Of a stretch of DNA of 36,612 nt, positions 1 through 9,246 are shown in pieces. How positions within the stretch are numbered: position 1 is the stretch's first letter; the number at the start of each line of letters is the position of its first letter. The notes beneath the pieces were generated by a model that did not search any database, was not told the origin of the DNA, and was given only the letters and a program-made list of their open reading frames with translations. This stretch comes from Deltaproteobacteria bacterium (GTDB lineage Bacteria > Myxococcota_A > Bradymonadia > REDH01), in NCBI GenBank assembly GCA_013205435.1, contig JABMMX010000034.1, positions 1-36,612 of the forward strand, read 5' to 3'. A program made the translations under genes and the position numbers.

Positions 1-2679
1 GCTCAGGACGGCGATGTCGCCCTCGTCGATGGCGGAGCTATCGGGCGTGAGGCCGGAGAGCGCGGGGGGCGCGAGGCTCTCGAAGAGGATGTCTTCGACG
101 GTCATCGGCTCGAGCTTGGAGTTGTCGTTGGCGAAGCGGACGATGCCGGTCACAGTGAGGACGTCGCCGACGAAGGGGAAGGGGTCGGCGAGCGAGAGGA
201 AGTCGTTCACGCGGAGGAGATCGTCGAGGAGGAACTCGTTGGTGGGGGCTGTCTCGCCGGTGCCAGGGGCCGGCGCGATGTCGGTAACGGTGGCGCCGGA
301 GACGCGGACGATGACGCCCTCAAGGGCTGCAGCCTCGGTGCCGCCCGTGGCAATGGCGGCGGCGGAGATGTCGACGGGGGCGGGGAGCGCCTCGCCTGAG
401 CCCAAGATGGTGACGAGGGTCGCGTTGGCGAGCTGGCGCTGGCCGCGGTAGTCGCCGATGCGGGCGGAGACCTCGATGCGATCGCCGACCTGGGGCAGGG
501 TGAGGCCGCCGGGGTTGGTGGAGGGGTTGAAGACGAAGACGCCAGCGTAGCGGCTGCCGTAGGCGGGGTCTTCGTTGGCGGTTGCGACCTGCATGAACCA
601 GCTTGCGCCGCTTACCGCAGTGACGATGCCGGTGGCGCGGACGGTGGCGCCGACGCCGAAGGTACCACGCTTGATGTCGTAGATGGTGGCGGGGCAGGCG
701 GTGCCGCCCGGGTTGGCGTCGAGGCGGCAGAGGTCGCAGAGGTCGCCGGTACCGTCGCCATCCGCATCGGCCTGGTCGGCGTTGAAGGTGCCCGGGCAGT
801 TGTCGCCGTCGTTGGTGGCGCCGTCGCCGTCGCGGTCGTTGGGGTTGAAGTCGCAGACGGCACCGGGCTGAAGCGCGCAGGGGTCGCAGACATCGCCGAG
901 TCCGTCGCTGTCGTGGTCGGCCTGGTCGCCACCATCAACGGGGCGGGCGGGGTTGAAGATGGTGGCACAGTCGTCCTGCGCATTGGGGACGCCATCACCG
1001 TCGGTGTCGTCGGGGGTGGAGGCGCCATACTCGCCGGCGCGGAAGGGGACGCAGGTGGGCTCGCCGTCGGGCACGCCGCAGAAGAAGAGGTCGTAGTTGC
1101 CGGCATTGGCGGCCGCGACGGCGGCAAAGCCCTTGCCGATCTCGCCCTGAAGGCAGACCGACTTCTCGACGCCACAGACGGTGCCGGGGATGGTCTCACA
1201 GGCGGCAGGATCGGGCGCAATCGCGAGCAGTGCCTCGCTGTCGCCGTAGATGGCGGCGCCGCCGCGCATGACGAGGCGGACCTTGTCGAGGCCGGCGGTG
1301 ACGACGGCGGTGTAGGGGTCTTCGATGCCGTCGCTGCCGAAGATGGCGATGTCGGCGCGGAGGCCGACGGCGAGGTCGCCGAGGTTGTCGTCAACCTTGA
1401 GTGCGCCGGCGGCGTCGACGGTGACCATGCGCCAGAGGTCGTAGTCGGTGAGGAAGCCGCCGAGGTTGTTCTGGTTGAACTCACGGGCGCAGGCGAGCTC
1501 GCGGCCGATGTTCATGGAGCCCGAGGCGGTCCAGTCGGTGCCGAGCGCAACGCGGATACCGAGCTGCTTGTACATCGTGACCTGGGCGGTGTTGCCGTAG
1601 AGCGAGATGTTGGAGCGGGGCGACCAGACAGCGGAGGTGCCGCTGAAGGCCATGTCCTGTGCGTCGACCGCGGTGAGGGCGATGGTGTGGACAAAGGCGC
1701 TGTTCTCGGCGGCCAGATCGACCGAACCGGCGGCAGCGCCGCTGAGGCAGACATACTCGTTGCGGGCCTCGGCATCGATGCCCTCGGCGACGTGGGCGAG
1801 GTAGCAGCTGCCCTGCAGCACGCTCACACTGTCGGGGGTGGGATAGTCGCAGACGAGGCTGAGTTCGGCGCCGGAGTCGCCGAGCGGGAAGGTCTGATAC
1901 TGGACCTCGCCGGAGGAGAGGCCGCCGTTGGCAGAGGCGCGGTCGAGGTTGCGGACGAGGCCCTGCGCGGAGCCGCTGCCGGCCATGGAGGTGGTGCCGG
2001 CGAGGAGCTGGCGGAGCTCACCCCAGGCCATCTCGTCTCCCGAGGCGCTGCCGGCCACGGGGAGGCTGCTGTGACCGCGGAGGCCGCGACGCCAGTCGTG
2101 GCGGTGCTCGAAGCGCTCATCTCCCCAGACGGAGGGGCTGTTCTGGGTGAAGGTGAGGTGGTCGTGGGCGTTGATGAGGCCGGGCGAGACAACCGCGCTG
2201 CCGCAGTTGACGACGGTGGCATCGGCAGGCTCGCAGCCGCAGCCGACGCAGGCGATGATGCCGTCGGCGCCGATGAGCACCGAGCCGCCGCGGTAGGCGA
2301 CAGCGCCGGTCAGGATGGTACCGGTGATGAGGGTGGAGGTGCCTGCGCCGGCGGTGACGGCGCAGGTGTCTGTGGTCACATCGGGGAGCGGGCCACAGTC
2401 TTCAAAGGTGGGGCCCGTCACGGGTGGCGTTGTGTCGGTGCCTGTGTCGGTCGTGCCCGTGTCGGTCGCGGTATCGGTGCCCGTGTCGGTCGTCCCTGTG
2501 TCGGCTGAGGTGTCGCTCTCGACATCGCCGGAGCCCGTGCCGGTATCGACCGCGGTGTCGGTGCCCGTGTCGCTGCTGCCGCCGTTACCCTTGGGTGCGG
2601 CATCGTCGCCGCAGGCCGCGAGCGCAGAGAGGAGAAGGAGCGAGGCAAGAGCGGCAGCGCTGCGGGTAGGCGACATCAT
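1..2679 (-). CDS. Secreted lipoprotein: ATZ/TRZ-type amidohydrolase + TSP3-like repeats + OB-fold-like module (C-terminus truncated at window edge)
   Basis: Manual minus-strand translation from 2679 is open to base 1 (893 codons): MMSPTRSAAALASLLLLSALAACGDD (lipobox LAAC), a D/T/G-rich linker, then amidohydrolase motifs NAHDHL, LAHVAEG, FVHTIALTAVDAQDMA, WSPRSN and LGTDW. These are followed by DTDGDGVPNAQDDC...DHDSDGLGDVCDPC...DADGDGTGDLCDLC and then GTFGVGATVRATGIVTAV..FMQV. Missing from the ORF track because it has no stop in the window. Confidence 0.9.
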   Translation of the reverse strand, partial: MMSPTRSAAALASLLLLSALAACGDDAAPKGNGGSSDTGTDTAVDTGTGSGDVESDTSADTGTTDTGTDTATDTGTTDTGTDTTPPVTGPTFEDCGPLPDVTTDTCAVTAGAGTSTLITGTILTGAVAYRGGSVLIGADGIIACVGCGCEPADATVVNCGSAVVSPGLINAHDHLTFTQNSPSVWGDERFEHRHDWRRGLRGHSSLPVAGSASGDEMAWGELRQLLAGTTSMAGSGSAQGLVRNLDRASANGGLSSGEVQYQTFPLGDSGAELSLVCDYPTPDSVSVLQGSCYLAHVAEGIDAEARNEYVCLSGAAAGSVDLAAENSAFVHTIALTAVDAQDMAFSGTSAVWSPRSNISLYGNTAQVTMYKQLGIRVALGTDWTASGSMNIGRELACAREFNQNNLGGFLTDYDLWRMVTVDAAGALKVDDNLGDLAVGLRADIAIFGSDGIEDPYTAVVTAGLDKVRLVMRGGAAIYGDSEALLAIAPDPAACETIPGTVCGVEKSVCLQGEIGKGFAAVAAANAGNYDLFFCGVPDGEPTCVPFRAGEYGASTPDDTDGDGVPNAQDDCATIFNPARPVDGGDQADHDSDGLGDVCDPCALQPGAVCDFNPNDRDGDGATNDGDNCPGTFNADQADADGDGTGDLCDLCRLDANPGGTACPATIYDIKRGTFGVGATVRATGIVTAVSGASWFMQVATANEDPAYGSRYAGVFVFNPSTNPGGLTLPQVGDRIEVSARIGDYRGQRQLANATLVTILGSGEALPAPVDISAAAIATGGTEAAALEGVIVRVSGATVTDIAPAPGTGETAPTNEFLLDDLLRVNDFLSLADPFPFVGDVLTVTGIVRFANDNSKLEPMTVEDILFESLAPPALSGLTPDSSAIDEGDIAVLS

Positions 2680-2804
2680 GGAGAGACTCCAACAGGTGAC
2701 GCCTGGATCAGCGTCCGAAGATTGAAAGGGCGGAAGGTAGTCAACCACGCGGACTGCTGCAATCTTCGGCCGAAGTCGCGGGCTGTGTGACAGCGGCCAG
2801 CGGT

Positions 2805-3065
2805 CTAGCCGAGCCGCTTCTGGCAGCGGTTGCACCACGGGTAGCGGTTGATGGCGCCGTAGAAGAGGAAGGCGCCGATCACGCCGCCGATGAGGAGGCC
2901 GATGAAGATGATGCGTTCTGAGAGGTCGTAGAGGCCGCTCTCGCTCGTAACCTCGCGCTCACCGCAGGTGGGGCAGCTGAGCACCACTGGCCCGCCGCAC
3001 GAGGGGCAGGCGCGCGCGGAGGTTGAGACCTGATGACCGCACTCCTTGCAGGGTTGGAGTGCCAT
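2805..3065 (-). CDS. Small zinc-ribbon membrane protein
   Basis: MALQPCKECGHQVSTSARACPSCGG..CPTCGE...IIFIGLLIGGVIGAFLFYGA..WCNRCQKRLG: several CxxC pairs and one TM helix. Start trimmed to the internal ATG at 3065, which overlaps the upstream TGA (TGATG). Confidence 0.75.
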   Translation of the reverse strand: MALQPCKECGHQVSTSARACPSCGGPVVLSCPTCGEREVTSESGLYDLSERIIFIGLLIGGVIGAFLFYGAINRYPWCNRCQKRLG

Positions 3066-3658
3066 CAGGCCTGACCTACGGTGCGGCCCACATGCATGAA
3101 GCTGGCCATCCAGGCCCGCGCGCCGACCCGCTCGCCACGCACCTCGAAGACCGCAGGCTGGCACGACTCCATCACAAAGCCATCATCGAAGAGGTCGCGG
3201 AGCTCACGCTCTGTCACACGACGCGGGCCGTAGTTGCCGGGCTCGAGTTCGCTGAGGACCAGCAGGTGTACCATGCCACCGACGGCCACCACCTGGCGCA
3301 AGCCGTCGAGGTAGAACTCACGCTCGGTGTCGGCCAAACTGTGGAAGCAGCCGCAATCGATGACCGTCTTGAAGAGGCCATCGAGCGACTCGAGGAAGAG
3401 AGCATCTGCCGAGATGAACTCGACCGCACCACTCCGCTGCGAGGCCTTGCTCCGCGCTGCGGCGAGCGCTGTCTCGTCGAGGTCGATGGCGGCAACGCGG
3501 TGGCCGCGCGAGGCAAGGAAGAGCGCCAGTTCGCCCGTTCCGCAGCCAATCTCCAAGACTGCACCGCTGATGCGCCCGTCGTCTGCCAGCTTCACGAAGG
3601 CTGACTGCGGGCGGCCGATCTCCCACGGGGGCAGGTGCTGGTGCGGATCGTGTTGCAT
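3065..3658 (-). CDS. Class I SAM-dependent methyltransferase
   Basis: MQHDPHQHLPPWEIGRPQ...VLEIGCGTGELALFLASRGHRVAAIDLDETAL: SAM-binding motif I. Start trimmed from the track ORF (3065..3745). Confidence 0.85.
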   Translation of the reverse strand: MQHDPHQHLPPWEIGRPQSAFVKLADDGRISGAVLEIGCGTGELALFLASRGHRVAAIDLDETALAAARSKASQRSGAVEFISADALFLESLDGLFKTVIDCGCFHSLADTEREFYLDGLRQVVAVGGMVHLLVLSELEPGNYGPRRVTERELRDLFDDGFVMESCQPAVFEVRGERVGARAWMASFMHVGRTVGQA

Positions 3659-3793
3659 CGGGTCTCCGAGTCGAGGACGTCTGTCGGCCCTACCAGAGCG
3701 TTGCGCGGTGGCAACGGGGAGAGCCTCTTGTCGTTGACGCGCCACGCCGTGAGTCGGTAGCGGAGCAGCACCCCTCGGAGCCTCGGAGCGACC

Positions 3794-5569
3794 ATGTCTG
3801 ACACCATTCCCCGCCGCTTCCTAGAGCAGGCCCGCCTCCGCCCGAACGCCCCAGCCTATGCCGAGAAGGTGGCGGGGCAGTGGAGGCAGTCCAGCTGGGC
3901 CGACTACACGGGGCAGGTGAAGCAGGCGGCGCGTGCGCTCCTCACGCTCGGCCTCTCGGAGAGCACGGGAGGCGTGGCCATCATCGGCTTCAACCGACCC
4001 GAGTGGACCATCCTCAACATGGCCAGCATGTGCGTGGGCGGCGCACCCGCAGGCATCTACACCACCAGCTCGCCCGATGAGCTGGCCTACATCGTCGACC
4101 ACTGCGGCGCACAGCTCCTGTTGATCGAAGACCTGTCGCAGTGGGCCAAGGTGGTGGCGGCGCGCGAGAAGATGCCGCAGCTCAAGCATGTGGTGCTGAT
4201 GCGTGGGGTAGCGACGCCCGACGACCCCATGGCGATGTCGTGGGAGCAGTTCCTCGCCAAGGGCGAAGGCGCCTCAGAGGCTGACGTGCTGGCCTCCGTT
4301 GAACGGCTCCGCGAAGATGCGATGGCCACGCTCATCTACACCTCGGGCACCACGGGGCCGCCGAAGGGCGTCATGCTCTCGCACCGCAACCTCGCCTGGA
4401 CGGCCCGCGTGGCGCAGCAGATGACCGGCATTGCCGCCGATGGCTGCGCCCTCTCCTACCTGCCGCTGTCGCACATCGCCGAGCAGATGTTCTCGGTGCA
4501 TGGGCCGGCGACCATCGGCTGCGCCGTCTACTTCGCCGAGTCGATCGACAAGGTGGCAGACAACCTCAAGGAGGTGCGGCCCTTTGTCTTCTTCGGCGTG
4601 CCGCGCATCTGGGAGAAGATGTTCGCCACCATCAGCCAACGGCTGAGCGAGGCGACCGGTGCCAAGCGGGCCATCTCCCTTTGGGCCCGCAAGGTGGGCG
4701 CAGAGGCGAGCAGCCTTCGCAACGAGGGGAGGCCGCTGCCGCCGCTGCTCGCGCTGCAGTACCGCATCGCCAACCGGCTGGTCTTCACCAAGCTCCGCGC
4801 CGCCATCGGCCTCGACCGGGCGCTGGTCTCGGTCTCTGGCGCCGCGCCCATCGGCCGCGAGGTGCTTGAGCTCCTCGCCTCGCTCGACCTCGTCGTACAC
4901 GAGGTCTACGGCCAGTCGGAGGGCTGCGGCCCGAGCACCTTCAACATGCCGGGCGCCACCCGTATCGGCACCGTCGGCAAGGCCATCCCGGGTGCAGAGG
5001 TCCGCATCGCCGATGACGGCGAAATCCTCGTCCGCGGCCCCAACATCTTCCTCGGCTACTACAAGGAGCCGGCGGCCACGGCCGAGACCCTCATCGACGG
5101 CTGGCTCCACTCGGGAGACCTGGGCGCCTTCGACGCGAGCGGCTTCCTCAACATCACCGGCCGCAAGAAGGAGATCCTCATCACCTCCGGCGGCAAGAAC
5201 ATCGCTCCGAAGAACCTTGAAGAGGCCTTCAAGCGCCACCCCCTCATCGGCGAGGCCGTCGTCATCGGCGACCGCCGCAAGTACCTCACCGCGCTGCTCA
5301 CGCTCGACCCCGAGGTGGCGCCCCGCTGGGCCGCTGACCATGGCATCACGGGTGACCTCGTCGCCTCAGAGGCGATCCGGCGCGAACTGGCGGCCCACAT
5401 GGAGGTGGTCAACGCGGAGGTTTCGCGGGTGGAGGGCATCAAGAAGTACACGCTGCTGCCCCGCCCCTTCTCCATCCCCGATGGCGAGCTCACGCCGACG
5501 CTCAAGGTGAAGCGCCGGGTGGTCAACACCAACTGGGCGACCGAAATCGAGGCGATGTACGCCGAGTAG
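3794..5569 (+). CDS. Long-chain acyl-CoA synthetase (AMP-dependent ligase)
   Basis: 591 aa with YTSGTTGPPKGVMLSHRNL, YGQSEGCG, GWLHSGDLGAFD and GRKKEILITSGGKNIAPKNLEE. Confidence 0.92.
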   Translation: MSDTIPRRFLEQARLRPNAPAYAEKVAGQWRQSSWADYTGQVKQAARALLTLGLSESTGGVAIIGFNRPEWTILNMASMCVGGAPAGIYTTSSPDELAYIVDHCGAQLLLIEDLSQWAKVVAAREKMPQLKHVVLMRGVATPDDPMAMSWEQFLAKGEGASEADVLASVERLREDAMATLIYTSGTTGPPKGVMLSHRNLAWTARVAQQMTGIAADGCALSYLPLSHIAEQMFSVHGPATIGCAVYFAESIDKVADNLKEVRPFVFFGVPRIWEKMFATISQRLSEATGAKRAISLWARKVGAEASSLRNEGRPLPPLLALQYRIANRLVFTKLRAAIGLDRALVSVSGAAPIGREVLELLASLDLVVHEVYGQSEGCGPSTFNMPGATRIGTVGKAIPGAEVRIADDGEILVRGPNIFLGYYKEPAATAETLIDGWLHSGDLGAFDASGFLNITGRKKEILITSGGKNIAPKNLEEAFKRHPLIGEAVVIGDRRKYLTALLTLDPEVAPRWAADHGITGDLVASEAIRRELAAHMEVVNAEVSRVEGIKKYTLLPRPFSIPDGELTPTLKVKRRVVNTNWATEIEAMYAE

Positions 5570-5572
5570 CGG

Positions 5573-6601
5573 TCAGATGAGGCCGCGCTCTCGGGCCATA
5601 TCGAGCGCCACGTCTTCGATCATGTCTTCCTGGCCGCCGACCGTCTTGCGACGCCCCATCTCCATGAGGATGTCGCGCGCCGAAAGGCCGTACCGGATGG
5701 CGGCCCGCTTCGCGAAGAGCAGGAAGGAGGAGTAGACGCCGGCGTAGCCGAGCACGAGGGCGTCGCGGTCCACGCGGACCATCTGGTTCATCATCGGAAC
5801 GATGAGGTCTTCGGCCACATCCATGACCTTGTAGAGGTCGACGCCCGTCTCGATGCCCATGCGGTTTGCGACCGCAACAAAGGCCTCGGTGGGGGTGTTT
5901 CCGGCGCCGGCGCCGAGGCCTGCGCAGGCCACGTCGATACGCTCTGCGCCGGCATCAACCGCCGCGAGCGAGTTGGCGATGCTCATGCCCATGTTGTGGT
6001 GGCCGTGGAAGCCGATGGCGGTGCCGGCTTGCAGCCCCTCGCGGAGCGCGGTGATGCGGGCCGTCACGTCGTGCGGCAGCAGGTAGCCGGCCGAATCTGT
6101 GATGTAGATGGTGGTGGCGCCGTAGCTCTCCATCAGCTTCGCCTGATGAAGGAGCCCGTCGGGTGTGTTCATGTGGGCCATCATCAGGAAGCCGACCGTG
6201 TCGACGCCCAGCTTGCTGGCGAGCTTGATGTGCTGCGCGGAGACGTCGGCCTCGGTGCAGTGGGTGGCAACGCGGATGCAGTGCACGCCGCAGTCGACAG
6301 CCATCCGGAGGTGTTCGACGGTGCCGATGCCGGGAAGCAGCAGCGCCGAGACCTTCATCTGCTTCATCCGCGGGATGACGGCGCGCAGGTACTCTTCATC
6401 GGAGTGGAGGCCAAAGCCGTAGTTGACGGAGGAGCCGCCGAGGCCGTCGCCGTGGGTGACCTCGATGAGCGGCATGCCGGCCTCGTCGCAGGCGGTCGCG
6501 ATGGCGATCATCTGGTCGAGGGTGATCTGGTGGCGCTGCGGGTGCATGCCGTCGCGCAGGCTCATCTCGTGGAGGGTGATCTTCTTTCCCTGGAGGTTCA
6601 T
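5573..6601 (-). CDS. 4-hydroxy-2-oxovalerate aldolase (DmpG/MhpE/BphI/HsaF family)
   Basis: 342 aa: [59 protein letters not shown]. Confidence 0.93.
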   Translation of the reverse strand: MNLQGKKITLHEMSLRDGMHPQRHQITLDQMIAIATACDEAGMPLIEVTHGDGLGGSSVNYGFGLHSDEEYLRAVIPRMKQMKVSALLLPGIGTVEHLRMAVDCGVHCIRVATHCTEADVSAQHIKLASKLGVDTVGFLMMAHMNTPDGLLHQAKLMESYGATTIYITDSAGYLLPHDVTARITALREGLQAGTAIGFHGHHNMGMSIANSLAAVDAGAERIDVACAGLGAGAGNTPTEAFVAVANRMGIETGVDLYKVMDVAEDLIVPMMNQMVRVDRDALVLGYAGVYSSFLLFAKRAAIRYGLSARDILMEMGRRKTVGGQEDMIEDVALDMARERGLI

Positions 6602-6630
6602 GGTCGTTTCCTTTCGCCTTCGGAGGGGAG

Positions 6631-7527
6631 CTAGACGGAGTACCGGCCGGCGCGGAGCTCGGCGGCGATGAGCTCGCCGGTGCGCAGCGCGGAGGCGGTC
6701 ATGATGTCGAGGTTGCCGGCGTAGGTGGGCAGGTAGTCGCCGAGGCCTGCGACCTCGAGGAAGATGCTGACGCGGCGGCCATCGAAGACCGGGCCGTTCT
6801 TGAGCTGGTAGCCCGGTACATACTTCTGCACATCTGCGACCATGGCGGCGACGGAGGCGCGGATGGCCTCCTGGTCGGGCTCGGTCTCGGTGAGGCAGTG
6901 GATGGTGTCGCGCATGATGATCGGCGGGTCGGCCGGGTTGATGATGATGATGGCCTTGCCGCGCTTGGCGCCGCCCACACGCTCCACGCCGGTGGCGGTG
7001 GTGCGGGTGAACTCATCGATGTTGGCGCGGGTGCCGGGGCCGGCGGAGCGGGAGGAGACGGTGGCGATGATCTCGCCGTAGTCGACCGGCTGCACGCGGC
7101 TGACGGCGTAGACCATGGGGATGGTGGCCTGGCCGCCGCAGGTGACCATGTTGAGGTTGCTGGCGCCGAGCGCGATCTGGGCCGCGAGGTTGACGGAGGG
7201 CACGCAGTAGGGGCCGATGGCGGCCGGCGTGAGGTCAATCATCACCGCGCCCTGCTCGATGACCTTGCGCGAATTTTCGGCGTGGGCGTAGGCGCTGGTC
7301 GCGTCGAAGGCCATGCGGATGTTGTCGGCCCGCATGTGGGTGATGAGGCCATCCACACCTTCGTGGGTGGTCTTGAGACCGTGCGAGCGGGCACGGGCGA
7401 GACCGTCGGAGTCGGGGTCGATGCCCACCATCCAGACGGGCTCGATTTCGGCGCTGCGAAGCGCCTTGTACATGAGATCGGTTCCGATGTTTCCGGAGCC
7501 GATGATGGCGCAGCGAACTCGTTCCAT
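6631..7527 (-). CDS. Acetaldehyde dehydrogenase, acylating (DmpF/MhpF/BphJ/HsaG family)
   Basis: 298 aa: [55 protein letters not shown]. Adjacent to the aldolase. Confidence 0.93.
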   Translation of the reverse strand: MERVRCAIIGSGNIGTDLMYKALRSAEIEPVWMVGIDPDSDGLARARSHGLKTTHEGVDGLITHMRADNIRMAFDATSAYAHAENSRKVIEQGAVMIDLTPAAIGPYCVPSVNLAAQIALGASNLNMVTCGGQATIPMVYAVSRVQPVDYGEIIATVSSRSAGPGTRANIDEFTRTTATGVERVGGAKRGKAIIIINPADPPIIMRDTIHCLTETEPDQEAIRASVAAMVADVQKYVPGYQLKNGPVFDGRRVSIFLEVAGLGDYLPTYAGNLDIMTASALRTGELIAAELRAGRYSV

Positions 7528-7557
7528 CAGGTCACGCAGGGTCGAGGGGGAGAGAAA

Positions 7558-8397
7558 TCAGGCGAGCTCGCGCAGGAACTGCAGGCTCACATCGTTGAAG
7601 AGGCGGGGGTGCTCGACCATGACCCAGTGGCCGCACTCGGTGATGGTCATCACCCGGGCGTTGCGGCAGTTCATGGCGATGGCGGTGGCACCGGAGATGG
7701 GGCAGAACTGGTCGCCCGTGCCCCAGAAGGTGAGCGACGGCACGGCCAGGTTGGGGAGCTCCGGCGCGAGGTGGGGGACGGCCAGCGAGGTGAAGACCTT
7801 GCGGGGCTGCGTGAGGGCCACTTCGAGCCGTTCGTGAAGCGTCTGCTCCTGCAGCACCGAGGGGTCGTGGAGCTGCAGCGAGAAGATTTTGCGCATGCTC
7901 TCGAGCGAGAAGCCGGCCGGGTCGAGGACCGACTTCATCATCGTACGGATGCCGCGGAGGCCCATGTAGACCTCGCGCTCTTCGAGACCGCCGGGCGCCA
8001 TGAGGATGAGGCCTGCGACCAACTCGGGATGGTCGAGCGCGAGGCGAATGCACATGGCGCCGCCGAGCGAGTTGCCGACCAGGACGAACCGCTCCAGACC
8101 GATGGCCTTGGTGAAGCGGAGCAGCGCATCGGTGAGGAAGGCGAGGGTGTAGTCGACATCCTCCGGCTTGCTCGAATGTCCGAAGCCGATGGTGTCGGGC
8201 ACAATGGTCCGAAAGCCCGACTCGGCCCAGAGCGGGAAGTTACCCTTGAAGTTGCTGTAGCCGCTCGCGCCCGGCCCGGAGCCATGAACGAAGACAACGG
8301 GGAGCCCGGCGCCGGCCTCATGGTAATGCACGCGGAGGCCGTCTTCGAGTTCGACAAAACTGCCGACGGGGAGTGCGGGCGACGGGGACTGGCTCAT
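7558..8397 (-). CDS. Alpha/beta hydrolase, meta-cleavage product hydrolase-like (DmpD/BphD/HsaD type)
   Basis: FVHGSGPGASGYSNFKGNFP, VGNSLGGAM (nucleophile elbow), TECGHWVMVEHP (catalytic His). Start trimmed to MSQSPSPALP. Confidence 0.85.
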   Translation of the reverse strand: MSQSPSPALPVGSFVELEDGLRVHYHEAGAGLPVVFVHGSGPGASGYSNFKGNFPLWAESGFRTIVPDTIGFGHSSKPEDVDYTLAFLTDALLRFTKAIGLERFVLVGNSLGGAMCIRLALDHPELVAGLILMAPGGLEEREVYMGLRGIRTMMKSVLDPAGFSLESMRKIFSLQLHDPSVLQEQTLHERLEVALTQPRKVFTSLAVPHLAPELPNLAVPSLTFWGTGDQFCPISGATAIAMNCRNARVMTITECGHWVMVEHPRLFNDVSLQFLRELA

Positions 8398-8588
8398 GCG
8401 GCTACCTCGGTGCTGAGAGGGCCTCTCTCCTAACCGTGTCGCGCGGGCGAGGGAAGCGGAACGGTGGGCAAAGAGGCACAGTCGAAACTCTTGCGGCACA
8501 TGTCACACCCCCCTAGTCAGCGGCCCACTTCAACCAGCGCCGCTGCCTCTTTGCATGCGTCGCCATCGTTTCTCATGGAGTCTCTGCG

Positions 8589-9221
8589 ATGCGCCTTCTT
8601 CCCCTGCTTGCCCTCGGCCTCCTCTCTCTTGCTGTTGGCTGCGACAAGCCCGCCGAAGTCACGCAGCCGCCGATCCAGGTGCTGATCGGCGAAGGCAGCG
8701 CAGACGCCGCGGCACTCGCGGCCATGGCGCAGAAGAAGGCCCCCGAGGCGAGCGGTGAGGCCGGCTGCGGCGGCGAACATGCGGGCAGCGGCGGTCACGA
8801 GGGTTCGGGCTGCGGCGGCTGTGGCAAGCATGCGGGCGAGTGCACCAAGGGAGCCGACGGCAAGTGCGCCTGCGAAGGCTGCGACGGCTGCGGCAATGAG
8901 GGCTCGAGCGACTGCTGTGGCGGTGCCGACAAGGGCGAGCATATGGGCTGCGGCGGCGGTGGCGAAGAGGCCGCGGCCAAGCCGGCCGGCGAGCCCGAGG
9001 AAGAAGAGATGGAGGAGCTCGAGAACGTGCCGGCAGACAAGATCAAGGCGCAGCCCGGCCTCACGGTCGGCGACATCACCCGCTGCCCCGTGAGCGCCGA
9101 GGTCTTCCTCATCAAGGCCAACACCCCCAAGGCGGTTGTCGACGGCAAGACCTACTACGTCTGCTGCAAGCGCTGCGTGGGCAAGTTCGAGAAGAACCCC
9201 GCCAAGTTCCTCTCCAAGTAG
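8589..9221 (+). CDS. Cys/Gly/His-rich lipoprotein with C-terminal YHS/TRASH-like metal-binding module
   Basis: MRLLPLLALGLLSLAVGCDK (lipobox LAVGC), a run of GCGG/CGGCGKH/CACEGCDGCGN/DCCGG, and C-terminal TRCPVSAEVFLIKANTPKAVVDGKTYYVCCKRCVGKFEKNPAKF. Confidence 0.82.
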   Translation: MRLLPLLALGLLSLAVGCDKPAEVTQPPIQVLIGEGSADAAALAAMAQKKAPEASGEAGCGGEHAGSGGHEGSGCGGCGKHAGECTKGADGKCACEGCDGCGNEGSSDCCGGADKGEHMGCGGGGEEAAAKPAGEPEEEEMEELENVPADKIKAQPGLTVGDITRCPVSAEVFLIKANTPKAVVDGKTYYVCCKRCVGKFEKNPAKFLSK

Positions 9222-9246
9222 CTACAGGTCGCGCCCGTCGCGCAGG

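Noticed and set aside
612-1484. 290-aa minus ORF rich in S/T/P
   Set aside because: Out-of-frame reading of the same minus-strand gene; low-complexity and no motifs.
913-2508. 531-aa + strand ORF in the track
   Set aside because: Antisense to the amidohydrolase lipoprotein, whose frame has a signal peptide, a lipobox and catalytic motifs. Gly/Ala/Val/Asp-rich composition is typical of a high-GC shadow ORF.
4274-5341. 355-aa minus ORF
   Set aside because: Antisense shadow of the acyl-CoA synthetase.
6898-8433. 511-aa + ORF
   Set aside because: Spans antisense across two well-supported genes (acetaldehyde dehydrogenase and hydrolase); not a real gene.
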